DNA of 64,000 nucleotides from Endozoicomonas_A sp049275935 (GTDB taxonomy: Bacteria; Pseudomonadota; Gammaproteobacteria; Pseudomonadales; Endozoicomonadaceae): positions 4,774,001 to 4,838,000 of the forward strand of contig NZ_CP184830.1 in NCBI RefSeq assembly GCF_049275935.1, read 5' to 3'. Shown here one piece after another: positions 18,502 to 26,919 of this stretch (position 1 is the stretch's first letter; every line of letters starts with the position of its first letter). The translations under genes were made by a program, and so were the position numbers. The notes under the pieces are model-generated. The model worked only from the letters and a program-made list of their open reading frames with translations, was not told the DNA's origin and did no database searches.

Positions 18502-20343
18502 GTGGCCTACTTTCCTGAGAAGACACAAGACTTCAACTTTACCCGGGAGGCTTATCAACCCGCCTCCCCTTTTGAGTTTTATCCACAGCCCACCTATGCC
18601 TTTATTCCACCGCCCACTGTCGTCAGTGCCTGCCAGAGCCAGTGGCAGACAGGCAACACCTATCAGGTATCTGCCAGAGGACCGTTTCAGCACTCAATGA
18701 CGATTCAGGCCAGTGTTCAGCAAAGTAGTCATCAAGGCACCGTTCTGGAAACTCCACAGCTCGGACTGTTCTGGGGCAAGGTGCCTGAATTGGAGGAAGA
18801 AGTCAGGATTAGTCACCAGCAAGCCAGTGATCTCCAGAGTCAGCAACAGGCTCTCTGGCAGCAACCGCCTGCCAAAGAACTCAGCATCGATGAGTCCAGG
18901 GAGCAGAGTATCCAGCCAAGAGAGCAGCAAAGTTCTGAACAGTGGCAGCAAGGCAGACAGATAGATCGGCAGAATACAGAGCGTTTTGATCGCAGTGACG
19001 AGTATGGCCCGGCGCACCAGATCACGATTAATGGCTACCAGTTACCAGCACCTGCACTGCTGAACTTTACCTTTGCGGCCAAACGTTACTCACCATTGAC
19101 TACCCCAGACGTGTATTTCAATCTGGGCGAGAGTGCTCCCAATAGGGCCATTCAACCAAGAGACTCTCTGCAGCAGTCAGCCTTCAGCAGTAACCGCACT
19201 CAGGATGAACTCGTCATCATCCCGTGGGGACCCGGCAGAAAAGCCAAAGATGACACAGTCGACAGTGACTATGGCGGTGAGATTGATGTCATCGAAAAGC
19301 CACAACCCGAAGAACCAGAAATCAGAGAGACTTATCTGCTTATGAACACCATCAGTGTGGTGACGCTGCCCGACAGGACACCGATCGAGATGAGCAACAT
19401 GGACATCAGCCTCGACATCGACAGCTTCAGCTGGGCACTCAGTGGTGAGCTTTGGGGAGCCAGCAGCCTGGCATTAGTAGAACCCGATCAGGATGGCCCC
19501 AAACAGATCGAGGTCGACATCAATGGCTGGAAGTGGGTCTTCATTGTGGAGCGCTACACCGGCTCAAGAGCGTTCGGTCAAGAAAAATACTCGATATACG
19601 GAACCAGTCGTACACAGCTGCTGGCAGCTCCTTATGCACCCAAGCGCAGCAAATCCAACAGCAGCAACCTCAATGCCAAACAAGCAATCACTGAAGAGCT
19701 GGCCAACACCGGCTTCTCTGCACTCTATCCGCTCCTGGATGACTACAGCACACCCGACTGGATCATCCCTGGAGGCAGCTTCAGCTACCAGAGTGAAACC
19801 GCCATGACCGTCATCGCTCGACTGGCCAGCACTGCGGGTGCGGTGATCATTCCTTCCCGGGATGCCGACCAGCTGAACATCAAACCCCGTTATCCGGCCA
19901 GTCCCTGGAGCTGGAACACTGCCACCATGGACAAGATCGTACCGGCCAGCATGGTCATTAACCTGAGCGCCAGCTGGAGGCCAGAGCCGAAATACAATGC
20001 CGTCTACGTATCGGGCACTCACACAGGTGTCGCAGTGAACGTCAAACGCCAGGGCACTGCAGGTGACAACCCGGCATCGGACATTCTGGAAGACTGGCTA
20101 ACGGAGACACAGGTGAATACTGAGCGAGGTAGAAACGAACTGGCCAAAGGTGGCCATCAAAGTATTACCACATTGGAGATGCCTCTGACGGACGCGAATA
20201 TGGCTCCCGGGTTGATTGAGCCAGGTCAGTTAGTTGAGATGCAGGATGTGCCAGGTAACTGGCGAGCTTTATGCCTGTCCACCAGCATTAGTACCAGACA
20301 GGGTAAAGTCAGTCAGAGCATCGAACTAGAACGTCATTACTGA
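18502..20343 (+). CDS. Tail hub-like protein
   Basis: The 613-residue protein begins with GTG directly after the previous stop. Residues 1-230 are Gln/Ser rich and probably flexible. The C-terminal half (about 270-613) reads like phage tail hub proteins (gpD/gp27-like): W-K-W-V-F-I-V-E-R-Y, I-A-R-L-A-S-T-A-G-A and L-I-E-P-G-Q-L-V-E-M appear in the order expected for hub domains. The hub assignment is inference. Confidence 0.6.
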   Translation: MAYFPEKTQDFNFTREAYQPASPFEFYPQPTYAFIPPPTVVSACQSQWQTGNTYQVSARGPFQHSMTIQASVQQSSHQGTVLETPQLGLFWGKVPELEEEVRISHQQASDLQSQQQALWQQPPAKELSIDESREQSIQPREQQSSEQWQQGRQIDRQNTERFDRSDEYGPAHQITINGYQLPAPALLNFTFAAKRYSPLTTPDVYFNLGESAPNRAIQPRDSLQQSAFSSNRTQDELVIIPWGPGRKAKDDTVDSDYGGEIDVIEKPQPEEPEIRETYLLMNTISVVTLPDRTPIEMSNMDISLDIDSFSWALSGELWGASSLALVEPDQDGPKQIEVDINGWKWVFIVERYTGSRAFGQEKYSIYGTSRTQLLAAPYAPKRSKSNSSNLNAKQAITEELANTGFSALYPLLDDYSTPDWIIPGGSFSYQSETAMTVIARLASTAGAVIIPSRDADQLNIKPRYPASPWSWNTATMDKIVPASMVINLSASWRPEPKYNAVYVSGTHTGVAVNVKRQGTAGDNPASDILEDWLTETQVNTERGRNELAKGGHQSITTLEMPLTDANMAPGLIEPGQLVEMQDVPGNWRALCLSTSISTRQGKVSQSIELERHY

Positions 20344-20355
20344 GTGGAGAAAAAC

Positions 20356-20589
20356 ATGGCCACCACTAACATCTGGCAGCAGTTCAAGGCGCTTATCCCG
20401 GAAGGAAGCAAGGTTATAGCTACTATCACCTTACTCAATGGCAATGGAACGAGTCAGGCCCGGCTTAGGGATGGTTCAATAGTGACGGTGAAAGGAGATT
20501 CTGTGGGAGTAGGGCAGAAGGCTTTTATTCAGGGGGGAGAGGTAAAGGGCTCTGCGCCGGATTTGGCGCAGTATGAAGCGTCCGTTTAA
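20356..20589 (+). CDS. Small tail-end phage protein (77 residues)
   Basis: The ATG at 20356 has GGAG 8 bases upstream, so I prefer it to the in-frame GTG at 20344. The protein is a small beta-barrel-like sequence with V-I-A-T-I-T-L-L-N-G-N-G-T and a late V-G-Q-K-A-F-I-Q-G-G-E-V. A closely similar but frameshifted copy lies at 42590-42821. Its TAA shares the four bases TTAA with the convergent gene. Function unknown; it is the last gene of the structural module. Confidence 0.75.
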   Translation: MATTNIWQQFKALIPEGSKVIATITLLNGNGTSQARLRDGSIVTVKGDSVGVGQKAFIQGGEVKGSAPDLAQYEASV

Positions 20590-21368
20590 CTGCGAATACC
20601 TCTGCAAGCAGGAAATCTGCTGCAACCCCAGAATTGCTTACCTTTGTTGCTTCCCTGTCTCGCAGTGCGCTTTACCATGGCAGAACCACATTTGGGACAA
20701 AGCTTTTCATCCTTGGGTTGATTGGACAGGGCATCATCATTTTTGAGAGGGGCTTCCCGGACGCTATTGACCAGACGGACCAGCCTTTGACCATCTATCA
20801 ATTCAAGCCCGGTGTCATGTGCAAATTTTTGCGCTTCCCTGGTGAAAGCACCTGCAGTCACCAGCACACCGCCAGTGGCCCCTTGCGCCTTGATCAAACC
20901 GAACATTTCCCGAACAACGGGTACGCCAACCTTTCTGCGTTTCCAGTTTTTACACTGTACCAGCAGTGTTTTGCCTTCTTGCCGGAGTATCAGATCAACC
21001 CCTCCGTCGGCTCCACCCAGACCAGTTTCCTCAACTGAGTAGCCCTTTCTTCTGTAGGCTTCCCCAATGTACTGTTCGAACTGCTGCCAAGTCAGGTTCT
21101 GAATGCTCTTCAGGCTGGTTTGGTTATTGAACAGTTCTCCACGCTGCCAGGAATGGATAGCTGAAGCGAGGGCCGCCAGGCAAAATAAGAGACTGAAAAC
21201 CCAAGCCATCGATGGCAACGCTATAGTGATACCTTTAAAGATGGGATTTTCGGTTTCAATGGACGGAACAACAACCTTGAGGAGAAAGTAGGAAAGTATT
21301 GCCAGTATCAGGTTGAACCACCAAGGGAGTCTGCTGAGGTCATCCAGAAAAGATTGCTTGCGGGCCAT
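20586..21368 (-). CDS. Membrane-anchored Mrr-like restriction endonuclease with topoisomerase zinc ribbon
   Basis: The 260-residue protein has two membrane helices (about 17-34 and 49-70), then an Mrr_cat domain with D125 in G-G-V-D-L-I-L and Q138-C-K140, the D-QxK active site of this PD-(D/E)XK branch. A C-terminal topoisomerase-type zinc ribbon uses C224, C227, C249 and C255. Family members restrict foreign, often modified, DNA. Membrane tethering would place the nuclease where phage DNA enters; that is inference. It faces the phage tail operon tail to tail. Confidence 0.85.
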   Translation of the reverse strand: MARKQSFLDDLSRLPWWFNLILAILSYFLLKVVVPSIETENPIFKGITIALPSMAWVFSLLFCLAALASAIHSWQRGELFNNQTSLKSIQNLTWQQFEQYIGEAYRRKGYSVEETGLGGADGGVDLILRQEGKTLLVQCKNWKRRKVGVPVVREMFGLIKAQGATGGVLVTAGAFTREAQKFAHDTGLELIDGQRLVRLVNSVREAPLKNDDALSNQPKDEKLCPKCGSAMVKRTARQGSNKGKQFWGCSRFPACRGIRS

Positions 21369-21495
21369 TGTTGCTCATACCTTATTATTGTGTGGAAAAC
21401 TGTTTGTATTTTCTATGGTTCCCTTTCCAAGTCTTTCAAGGTGCGATTATCACCTGTTCTCCAGGCAGTTAAACCATTGGTACTTCGACCTCTGA

Positions 21496-22296
21496 TTATG
21501 ACGGCAGCTGCACTGGGGCTGGTGAATTCATAGTCCTAGTAAAAATATAACAGCCGTCATCAAGAGCCAGTATGCCTTTTTCAATGAGCTTCGATCTAAA
21601 TTTAATTATTCTTTCTGGGCAGGAGTCAACCGCTTGCTCTACCGCTTGAGACCCTTGGAAAATAGTGAACCCGCCTTCTGATCGCTTTCCTGTTGCTGTG
21701 AGCTTTCCTTTCACTTTGCATAAGAGTATCTGGTTAGAAGCATCAGAAGGTTTGTCAGGGTTAAGAAGCTTGGGTTTTTCAGGAGAAAGGCTGGTGGATG
21801 TTAGGTGGTGAATGCCCAGTACGGGTAATAATTGCAGCATCCTTTCTATGTAAACATCCATCTCGGCTCGATCAGCTTCAGGCAGTGAAGAACCACTGGA
21901 TGCACTGTTCATCACAACCACTCGCTTGCTGTTGTACGCCTGTTGAATCAGCTTTCCTTCAATGTAACGAATATGAGCTTTGGTCAGGTTGTCGTCTTTG
22001 CTGACGAAGGCTGACGTATGAACCCAGTAGTCTTTATCTTCATTTTTGGCGTGTTGCTTAAGACGACTGGATACGTCCTCTGCTTCACCAATGTAGATCA
22101 CAGGCTCATTTGAATCTGCATCAATACCAGAAAGAAGATAAACGCCCGGACTTTTAAGTTCTGTGCGGCTCAGAAAGTCATCAAGATCACTGCGGGGACC
22201 AGCAATGGCCTTGCCAGTCCAGTTTGAGATCTCTGCGGTACGAAGACCTGTTGGGCTGCCCTTGACGAGGAAGAGTTTGATTGTGGCTGGTTGCAT
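21496..22296 (-). CDS. GIY-YIG nuclease-family protein
   Basis: The 266-residue protein has a GIY-YIG core: G-V-Y at 51-53, Y-I-G at 68-70, Arg78 and the catalytic-type Glu113 in Y-I-E-G-K-L-I. The C-terminal part (about 190-255), with G-F-T-I-F-Q-G-S-Q-A and L-D-D-G-C-Y-I-F-T-R, resembles the DUF4357-type module often fused to such nucleases. Its first six codons (M-Q-P-A-T-I) and leader are shared with a decayed gene at 42868-43498. It probably forms a cargo pair with the Mrr-like gene. Confidence 0.8.
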   Translation of the reverse strand: MQPATIKLFLVKGSPTGLRTAEISNWTGKAIAGPRSDLDDFLSRTELKSPGVYLLSGIDADSNEPVIYIGEAEDVSSRLKQHAKNEDKDYWVHTSAFVSKDDNLTKAHIRYIEGKLIQQAYNSKRVVVMNSASSGSSLPEADRAEMDVYIERMLQLLPVLGIHHLTSTSLSPEKPKLLNPDKPSDASNQILLCKVKGKLTATGKRSEGGFTIFQGSQAVEQAVDSCPERIIKFRSKLIEKGILALDDGCYIFTRTMNSPAPVQLPS

Positions 22297-22361
22297 TAGC
22301 TTATTGTTACCTGTCGTCGTTCAAGTTGGCTACTGTGTTGCTTATATCAAGAAAAGACTGG
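22279..22361. repeat. 83-bp duplicated segment, copy 1
   Basis: This segment covers the start of the GIY-YIG gene and its leader. It aligns without gaps to 43481-43563 and differs at roughly a dozen positions. On the minus strand it supplies the ATG and first codons of both downstream genes; on the plus strand it could encode a hydrophobic helix ending in I-K-K-R-L. Confidence 0.85.
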
Positions 22362-22499
22362 GCTAGATAGTGGCCCGTGGCGCTTGAGTAATCCTTTAAT
22401 CTTACTGACTGTGTATCCAGTCTGACAGGTAATATCCTCAGGATAGCAGCCTTTCTCTCTTGCTTGCTTCATCATAAGGGAGTCCTCTTGGTTGAGCAT
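22347..22499 (-). pseudogene. IS21-family IstA N-terminal remnant
   Basis: A 50-codon reading frame begins M-L-N-Q-E-D-S-L-M-M-K and continues E-K-G-C-Y-P-E-D-I, then T-V-S-K-I-K-G-L-L-K-R. This is the helix-turn-helix start of IS21-type IstA transposases. It stops inside the 83-bp duplicated segment, and the rest of the element is absent. Confidence 0.65.
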
Positions 22500-22697
22500 G
22501 GCTCCTTTCCCTGATTGCTGGTAACAATATTGAATCGGCCATCAAGTGGTTAATCGAGAGTTCATTTCAAACCGGTGATTTTGGGTCATTGTTTGCCGGA
22601 GGTAACAATACCAAAAGTAAACAATTGGATTCTACTGTCATCAATCATGGTAGCACGTGATATGCCGTACAAGTGGTTGTTTGAGCAGAATTCTCAG
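22500..22697. other. Intergenic stretch with no supported gene
   Basis: I see only a short plus-strand reading frame (22575-22757) without ribosome site or recognisable product, and no clear hairpin. It is probably debris left with the IS21 remnant. Confidence 0.4.
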
Positions 22698-22910
22698 CTA
22701 CCAACTCCCAGAGCCTATACCCAGAAAAAAAGAGGTCAGCCCAAAAACAAAAAATAACCCAGTCAAAAGACAGTATTTGATGACATACCCAAAGGTCAGC
22801 TCCTGATCGGCAAGCCTGATGATGCCACCAATGATAAGTTTAAAGGCAAAGTAACCCCCAGAGAGAAAGAATCCCCAAGCGAGTAAATTGAACATCAATT
22901 CCAAATCCAT
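22698..22910 (-). CDS. Small two-helix membrane protein
   Basis: The 70-residue protein has two clear membrane segments (about 5-30 and 40-66) and almost no soluble part. AAGGA lies 9 bases before its ATG. It is separated from the metallophosphoesterase by about 150 bases on the same strand. Function is not known. Confidence 0.55.
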   Translation of the reverse strand: MDLELMFNLLAWGFFLSGGYFAFKLIIGGIIRLADQELTFGYVIKYCLLTGLFFVFGLTSFFLGIGSGSW

Positions 22911-23058
22911 AATAAAAATTCCTTACAGCAGCCAACGGTTATTTTTCTTCAATAACGCCACATATGATTTCTGAGAACAGATTCCCGTCCTGTTTCTTTC
23001 GATGGTTGTAAACAATATCAAGAGCGCTCATGCATAACTCCTTGCACACTGTTGCTTA

Positions 23059-23973
23059 TTATTGATTTCTGTCTATCCAAGTAAAGTTATCCTGAATAAG
23101 CTTCTGCTCACCCGACCAACGATAAGCCACCAGTCTTCCTCCAGGGCGTGCAACGCTGTAGTCAACACAGGCAACCTGGTCACTCATTGGCCTGGGCTGT
23201 CCACTCATCCAGTAATGCCCTACAAATAACGGTACTGTATCCGTGTAGCGATAACTTTGTTCGGGCAGTGGAGTGTTGGGCAATTCTGCCTGTCCTGTCC
23301 CGATGGTTGCATTTGACCAATGAATCGCTTGTTCATCCCACCAGCGAATGCGGGCAGCGGTTCGCAGATTTCCTTTTTTATCTCTGAAACTAACGCCTGG
23401 TGGTAGTTCCAGCTCTACCCCTTTCAATAGGTACTCTATTGCATGGTAGAGCGGGTGTGATTTATCAGAAGCTGGAACATAAGCATCCGGTGTCAGGCAG
23501 TTATTTTCATCGAGAAAGGGGGCGACAATAGGAAAGCTGGTGTGATGCCATACTGCATGGATGATTCTCAATTCTCCCAGATCCAGAAACAGTGGCAGTG
23601 TCTTAAACCAGCCTATAGCCTCCTGATGTATGCTGGATTGAAATGGAAACTCAGCAATAAACTCCGCATGATCCCTGATGTTCTTCTCATTATGTGGGCG
23701 GAGGAAATCGCCAACACCATCCGATATCGAATAACAGATGGCATTAAACTCATGGTTACCCATCACAGCAAGTGCAGTTTCCTGCTCGACCATCGAACGA
23801 CAAATGTCAAAGGTTTTACGGTGTTGCCCCTGACCATCTATAAAGTCCCCAACAAAAATGGCTTTCCGTTCAGGGTGGCGATATGCCGATTTACGTCGTT
23901 CATAACCAAGCTTGAGCAGTAAGGCTTTCAGCTCATCAGCCCGTCCATGAATATCTCCAATAATGTCGTACAT
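23059..23973 (-). CDS. Metallophosphoesterase
   Basis: The 304-residue protein starts M-Y-D-I-I-G-D-I-H-G and carries the other calcineurin-like metal motifs G-D-F-I-D-G and G-N-H-E in order, so both metal sites are complete. Relatives include Ser/Thr phosphatases and diadenosine tetraphosphatases; the substrate cannot be told. An in-frame ATG 12 bases upstream (23985) is possible, but the chosen start places the first strand as in the family. Confidence 0.85.
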   Translation of the reverse strand: MYDIIGDIHGRADELKALLLKLGYERRKSAYRHPERKAIFVGDFIDGQGQHRKTFDICRSMVEQETALAVMGNHEFNAICYSISDGVGDFLRPHNEKNIRDHAEFIAEFPFQSSIHQEAIGWFKTLPLFLDLGELRIIHAVWHHTSFPIVAPFLDENNCLTPDAYVPASDKSHPLYHAIEYLLKGVELELPPGVSFRDKKGNLRTAARIRWWDEQAIHWSNATIGTGQAELPNTPLPEQSYRYTDTVPLFVGHYWMSGQPRPMSDQVACVDYSVARPGGRLVAYRWSGEQKLIQDNFTWIDRNQ

Positions 23974-24017
23974 TCTTATTCTCATTGCATAGCGGAGGAG
24001 TGAGAAGGTTATCAGAT

Positions 24018-24539
24018 TCAGTCTGATGAGAGAAAAGAGATCAACTGGTCATGATCCAGACTGTGATGCCAGCCAGGAAGGTGGTCATCAATAAACTGTT
24101 TAACAAGCTCCCTTGACTGCATGACTTGTTGGCTTTCATGGTCACGAATAGCTTTCAGCGATTGCTGGTAATGTTTTTGATCCTGCAGGCCAGCTTTAAA
24201 CTGTTGTTTTAGCTCTGACGTTTTCGCTGCCAATTCCTTCTGGCTGGTTTTGTGTTGTGACAGCTTCGAGAGAATACGCTTGAACTCTGTTGTAAGTAAA
24301 TCGCGTTTCTCAGTTAGCAACTTAAGATCATGATAAAGTTCTGTAAGAAGCTCAGAAGCGACCTGCTCTCCGATTTCCAGATAATTACGATTTGCCCTGG
24401 CATAGGTGGGCACATGACGACCTGTCCTGTATCCAGAGAAGGGGGATGTTATTTCTACTGTTAAACCAGATCGGGAGAGGTCGGTGACGAGACCGCAGAC
24501 TGACTGACCATCAATTGACAAATAAAGGTGCTTTTTCAT
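24018..24539 (-). CDS. Coiled-coil hypothetical protein
   Basis: The 173-residue protein starts with a short beta-rich segment (L-Y-L-S-I-D-G-Q-S-V-C-G-L), then an R-T-G-R-H-V-P-T-Y motif, and continues as a coiled coil from about 55 to 150. No domain is recognised. It is codirectional with the metallophosphoesterase gene with 44 bases between, so the two may be one unit. Confidence 0.6.
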   Translation of the reverse strand: MKKHLYLSIDGQSVCGLVTDLSRSGLTVEITSPFSGYRTGRHVPTYARANRNYLEIGEQVASELLTELYHDLKLLTEKRDLLTTEFKRILSKLSQHKTSQKELAAKTSELKQQFKAGLQDQKHYQQSLKAIRDHESQQVMQSRELVKQFIDDHLPGWHHSLDHDQLISFLSSD

Positions 24540-24823
24540 TTTTAGTGCCTGTTTAGCGAAACTTATTAAGCGCCTGCAAGTTTGGGTAAATCGGCGCTGC
24601 TGTTCAGACTAATACGTTATGTTCAACTGGTCAAAAATATTTTTGGTAAAATAGTGCGTTTGTAGAGCTTTATAATGTTTCTGTCATTATTGTTGATGGG
24701 GGAGGGTGCTAGTATTGGAGTGATGGTATTTATACAGAAGGGGAGATAAGAGTTATCTGTATCAGATTTATCGCAGTTTGAAATGGAGGTATAGTAAAGA
24801 ATTAGTTACTCACCCTAGCCTAC
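24540..24823. other. AT-rich intergenic region
   Basis: This stretch of nearly 300 bases holds no gene I can support. It must hold the promoter of the coiled-coil gene on the minus strand, but I see no convincing -35/-10 pair. It leads directly into the heptamer repeat array. Confidence 0.4.
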
Positions 24824-24914
24824 AATTCCCAATTCCCAATTCCCAATTCCCAATTCCCAATTCCCAATTCCCAATTCCCAATTCCCAATTCCCAATTCCC
24901 AATTCAAAATTCAA
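24824..24914. repeat. Tandem heptamer array, 11 x AATTCCC plus 2 x AATTCAA
   Basis: Eleven perfect copies of AATTCCC occupy 24824-24900, followed by two variant copies AATTCAA (24901-24914). The array runs into the stop codon region of the ABC-3C ATPase gene. The unit is not a multiple of three, so it is not a protein repeat. Confidence 0.98.
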
Positions 24915-26680
24915 AATGCTTTCATTTTAAATAAACGACCGTCATCTCCCTGATCATGCAGTTTTCTAATGATTAAACGTTCATCAATAGGCATTTTACT
25001 ACCATTATCTAATAATGGAATATCACTGTCGTGAATGGTGACAATAAGTTGAAGGCCATGATGAATGCCTTCTTTATTCCACAAATCCAGTACTTTTACT
25101 TTAAGTGGATCAGCAATGCTTTCCAATAAGCCGTCATGATAGGAAAAACGATAAAAACTCTGGGATGAATAATATGTAAGTAAGCTTAGATCAAAACAGC
25201 CAGAAATTATTTGACGAAAAGACTCACCTTTATCTTGAGAAGAATGATCGTGAAGTTTGGTATGGAATTGCGGGTTCCCCTCCTTATTAACGTCAACATA
25301 CAAAAAAGCATCTAAATCTGTTGCATATTTAACAAATGCGCTGAAAATCTTTCCTATTGATTTTAATATCTCATTGTGCGACTGCCGGGAATCCGAACTG
25401 ATTTTGTCTGCTAATTGCTGCTGCTGGGAAGATGCTGAATTTAATTTATGTTTCAATTCAGAGGTGGCATCCAGTTTTTCTAATTTTTCATGGAGTACAG
25501 CAATTTTTGCTTCTTCTTTACTTATTCTTGCTTGTAAAGATTTGTATCTTTTAAAGGCATCTTCATCAAGAATCTGTTGTGCTAATATGCCGCGCTCTTT
25601 GTTTAGTGCTGCTAGCTGATTGGAGATATTTTCTTGTTTTTCTTCAAGTAAAGCTTTGGTTTTTTTTAACCTTTTATTACGATCCTTAACTAGTTGCTCA
25701 TTGATGTTTACCAGTTCATCATAAGTGTGCATAAGTTGATCTGGAAGATGAAGGGTGATCTCATCGAACAGATTCCTGATAGTACTAACGTCAAATTTAA
25801 ATTGCGCTTGCAGTGATTCATTAATGGATTTTATTTGATGTTCAGAAGTATAAAGCTCATTGTTGAGCTTAGATATTTCTTTATCAAGATTGTGAACGAG
25901 GTGCTTAATGTCTTTTTGATCAGCTACATTGAAATCAAAGTTATCTGTAAGGCTTGTTAATTCTTCAAGTCGAGTTGTGGCGATTTGTATTTCTGCCTCG
26001 ATGGCTTGGCTGGAAATATTGGATAAGTCTTCTACTTGCTTAATAGCCGCATCAAGCTTATCTATATGTTCCTTAAGTTCATATTTTTCAACAAGTGTTG
26101 AATGGTTAATGCCTAGTAATGCTCCTAGATAAGGTTTCCATGAAGAATCTTTTTCCGTTACATTTTTTACTTTAAAGGTTCGACTGTATTCACCTTGTCT
26201 TCTTATACAGTACCTTAGTCCTTGTCGATAATCAGAACTAATCTTTTGTAGAATCTCAAGTGTAACAATTGAGCTTAATTTTTGTTTGGCTTTTTTTATT
26301 CCCAGGTTTTTTTCAATCCAGAAATCGCTAGAGTAGTTGCGGGCATCTAATGGTTCTGTATGAGTAGCTAAAAATGTTTTTCCTTCGACTTTTCGTTTGA
26401 TTGTAGTGAAAAGGGTTTTACCAGTTTGTATTTCAAGATAGAATTCGAAATCTAAAAATAAATTTTTGTGAACTTTTAGAAAGAAATCCCCTTTTATTTC
26501 TTTTAAAAGGGTGTAATCAATTATCTCAAGAAGCGTTGTTTTTCCGACTGAATGTGAGTAAGTGTTTTTTTGTTTTTGATGCTTTGATATAGCTGCATGG
26601 ACAATATTTATCCCATCATGGAATTTAATGTCAGGAAAAATGTCTGGCTTATTGCAGTATAATTTTGATAGTTTAATCAT
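24911..26680 (-). CDS. ABC three-component (ABC-3C) system ATPase, DUF2326-like
   Basis: The 589-residue SMC/RecN-like ATPase has a P-loop near residues 44-52 (H-S-V-G-K-T-T-L-L) in which the first Gly positions are replaced by Ser/His, as in other DUF2326-type members. A long coiled coil spans about 195-430. The C-terminal lobe has L-I-V-T-I-H-D-S-D and ends D-D-G-R-L-F-K-M. Such ATPases are the sensor or motor of ABC-3C conflict systems. Its start overlaps the middle-component gene by four bases. It is AT-rich compared with the flanking genes. Confidence 0.85.
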   Translation of the reverse strand: MIKLSKLYCNKPDIFPDIKFHDGINIVHAAISKHQKQKNTYSHSVGKTTLLEIIDYTLLKEIKGDFFLKVHKNLFLDFEFYLEIQTGKTLFTTIKRKVEGKTFLATHTEPLDARNYSSDFWIEKNLGIKKAKQKLSSIVTLEILQKISSDYRQGLRYCIRRQGEYSRTFKVKNVTEKDSSWKPYLGALLGINHSTLVEKYELKEHIDKLDAAIKQVEDLSNISSQAIEAEIQIATTRLEELTSLTDNFDFNVADQKDIKHLVHNLDKEISKLNNELYTSEHQIKSINESLQAQFKFDVSTIRNLFDEITLHLPDQLMHTYDELVNINEQLVKDRNKRLKKTKALLEEKQENISNQLAALNKERGILAQQILDEDAFKRYKSLQARISKEEAKIAVLHEKLEKLDATSELKHKLNSASSQQQQLADKISSDSRQSHNEILKSIGKIFSAFVKYATDLDAFLYVDVNKEGNPQFHTKLHDHSSQDKGESFRQIISGCFDLSLLTYYSSQSFYRFSYHDGLLESIADPLKVKVLDLWNKEGIHHGLQLIVTIHDSDIPLLDNGSKMPIDERLIIRKLHDQGDDGRLFKMKAF

Positions 26681-26919
26681 TTGGTGGTCGTAAGTGATAT
26701 GGTTGACGTCTCAGTATCGATAGACACTTTGCCTACTGCGTATAAAAATGTAATGGCGACTAGAATATCCGACTCACATATCTCATTTGACGACAGTCTT
26801 GAGTAACGCAGTAGCTCATCTAGTGACGCAGTCTTTCGCTCAAGCAGACAGGCAATAACATGGCTGGTTACGGCGAGCAAGCAATAGTCAAACTGCATCA
26901 GTCTTGTTGGAGTTAGCAC
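26677..26919 (-). CDS. ABC-3C middle component
   Basis: The 80-residue protein is small, helical and wedged between the ATPase and the C-terminal-domain protein, overlapping them by 4 and 7 bases. It begins M-L-T-P-T-R-L-M-Q-F-D-Y-C-L-L-A and reads L-D-E-L-L-R-Y-S-R-L, like the winged-helix middle components of these systems. It probably links ATPase and effector. Family identity rests on size, order and composition. Confidence 0.7.
   Translation of the reverse strand: MLTPTRLMQFDYCLLAVTSHVIACLLERKTASLDELLRYSRLSSNEICESDILVAITFLYAVGKVSIDTETSTISLTTTK

Noticed and set aside
22575..22757. 60-codon plus-strand frame
   Set aside because: No ribosome site, overlaps the end of a better minus-strand membrane-protein gene, and no recognisable product.
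24824..24914. Heptamer array as a CRISPR
   Set aside because: The units are 7 bases long and directly adjacent, without spacers, and no cas gene is present.
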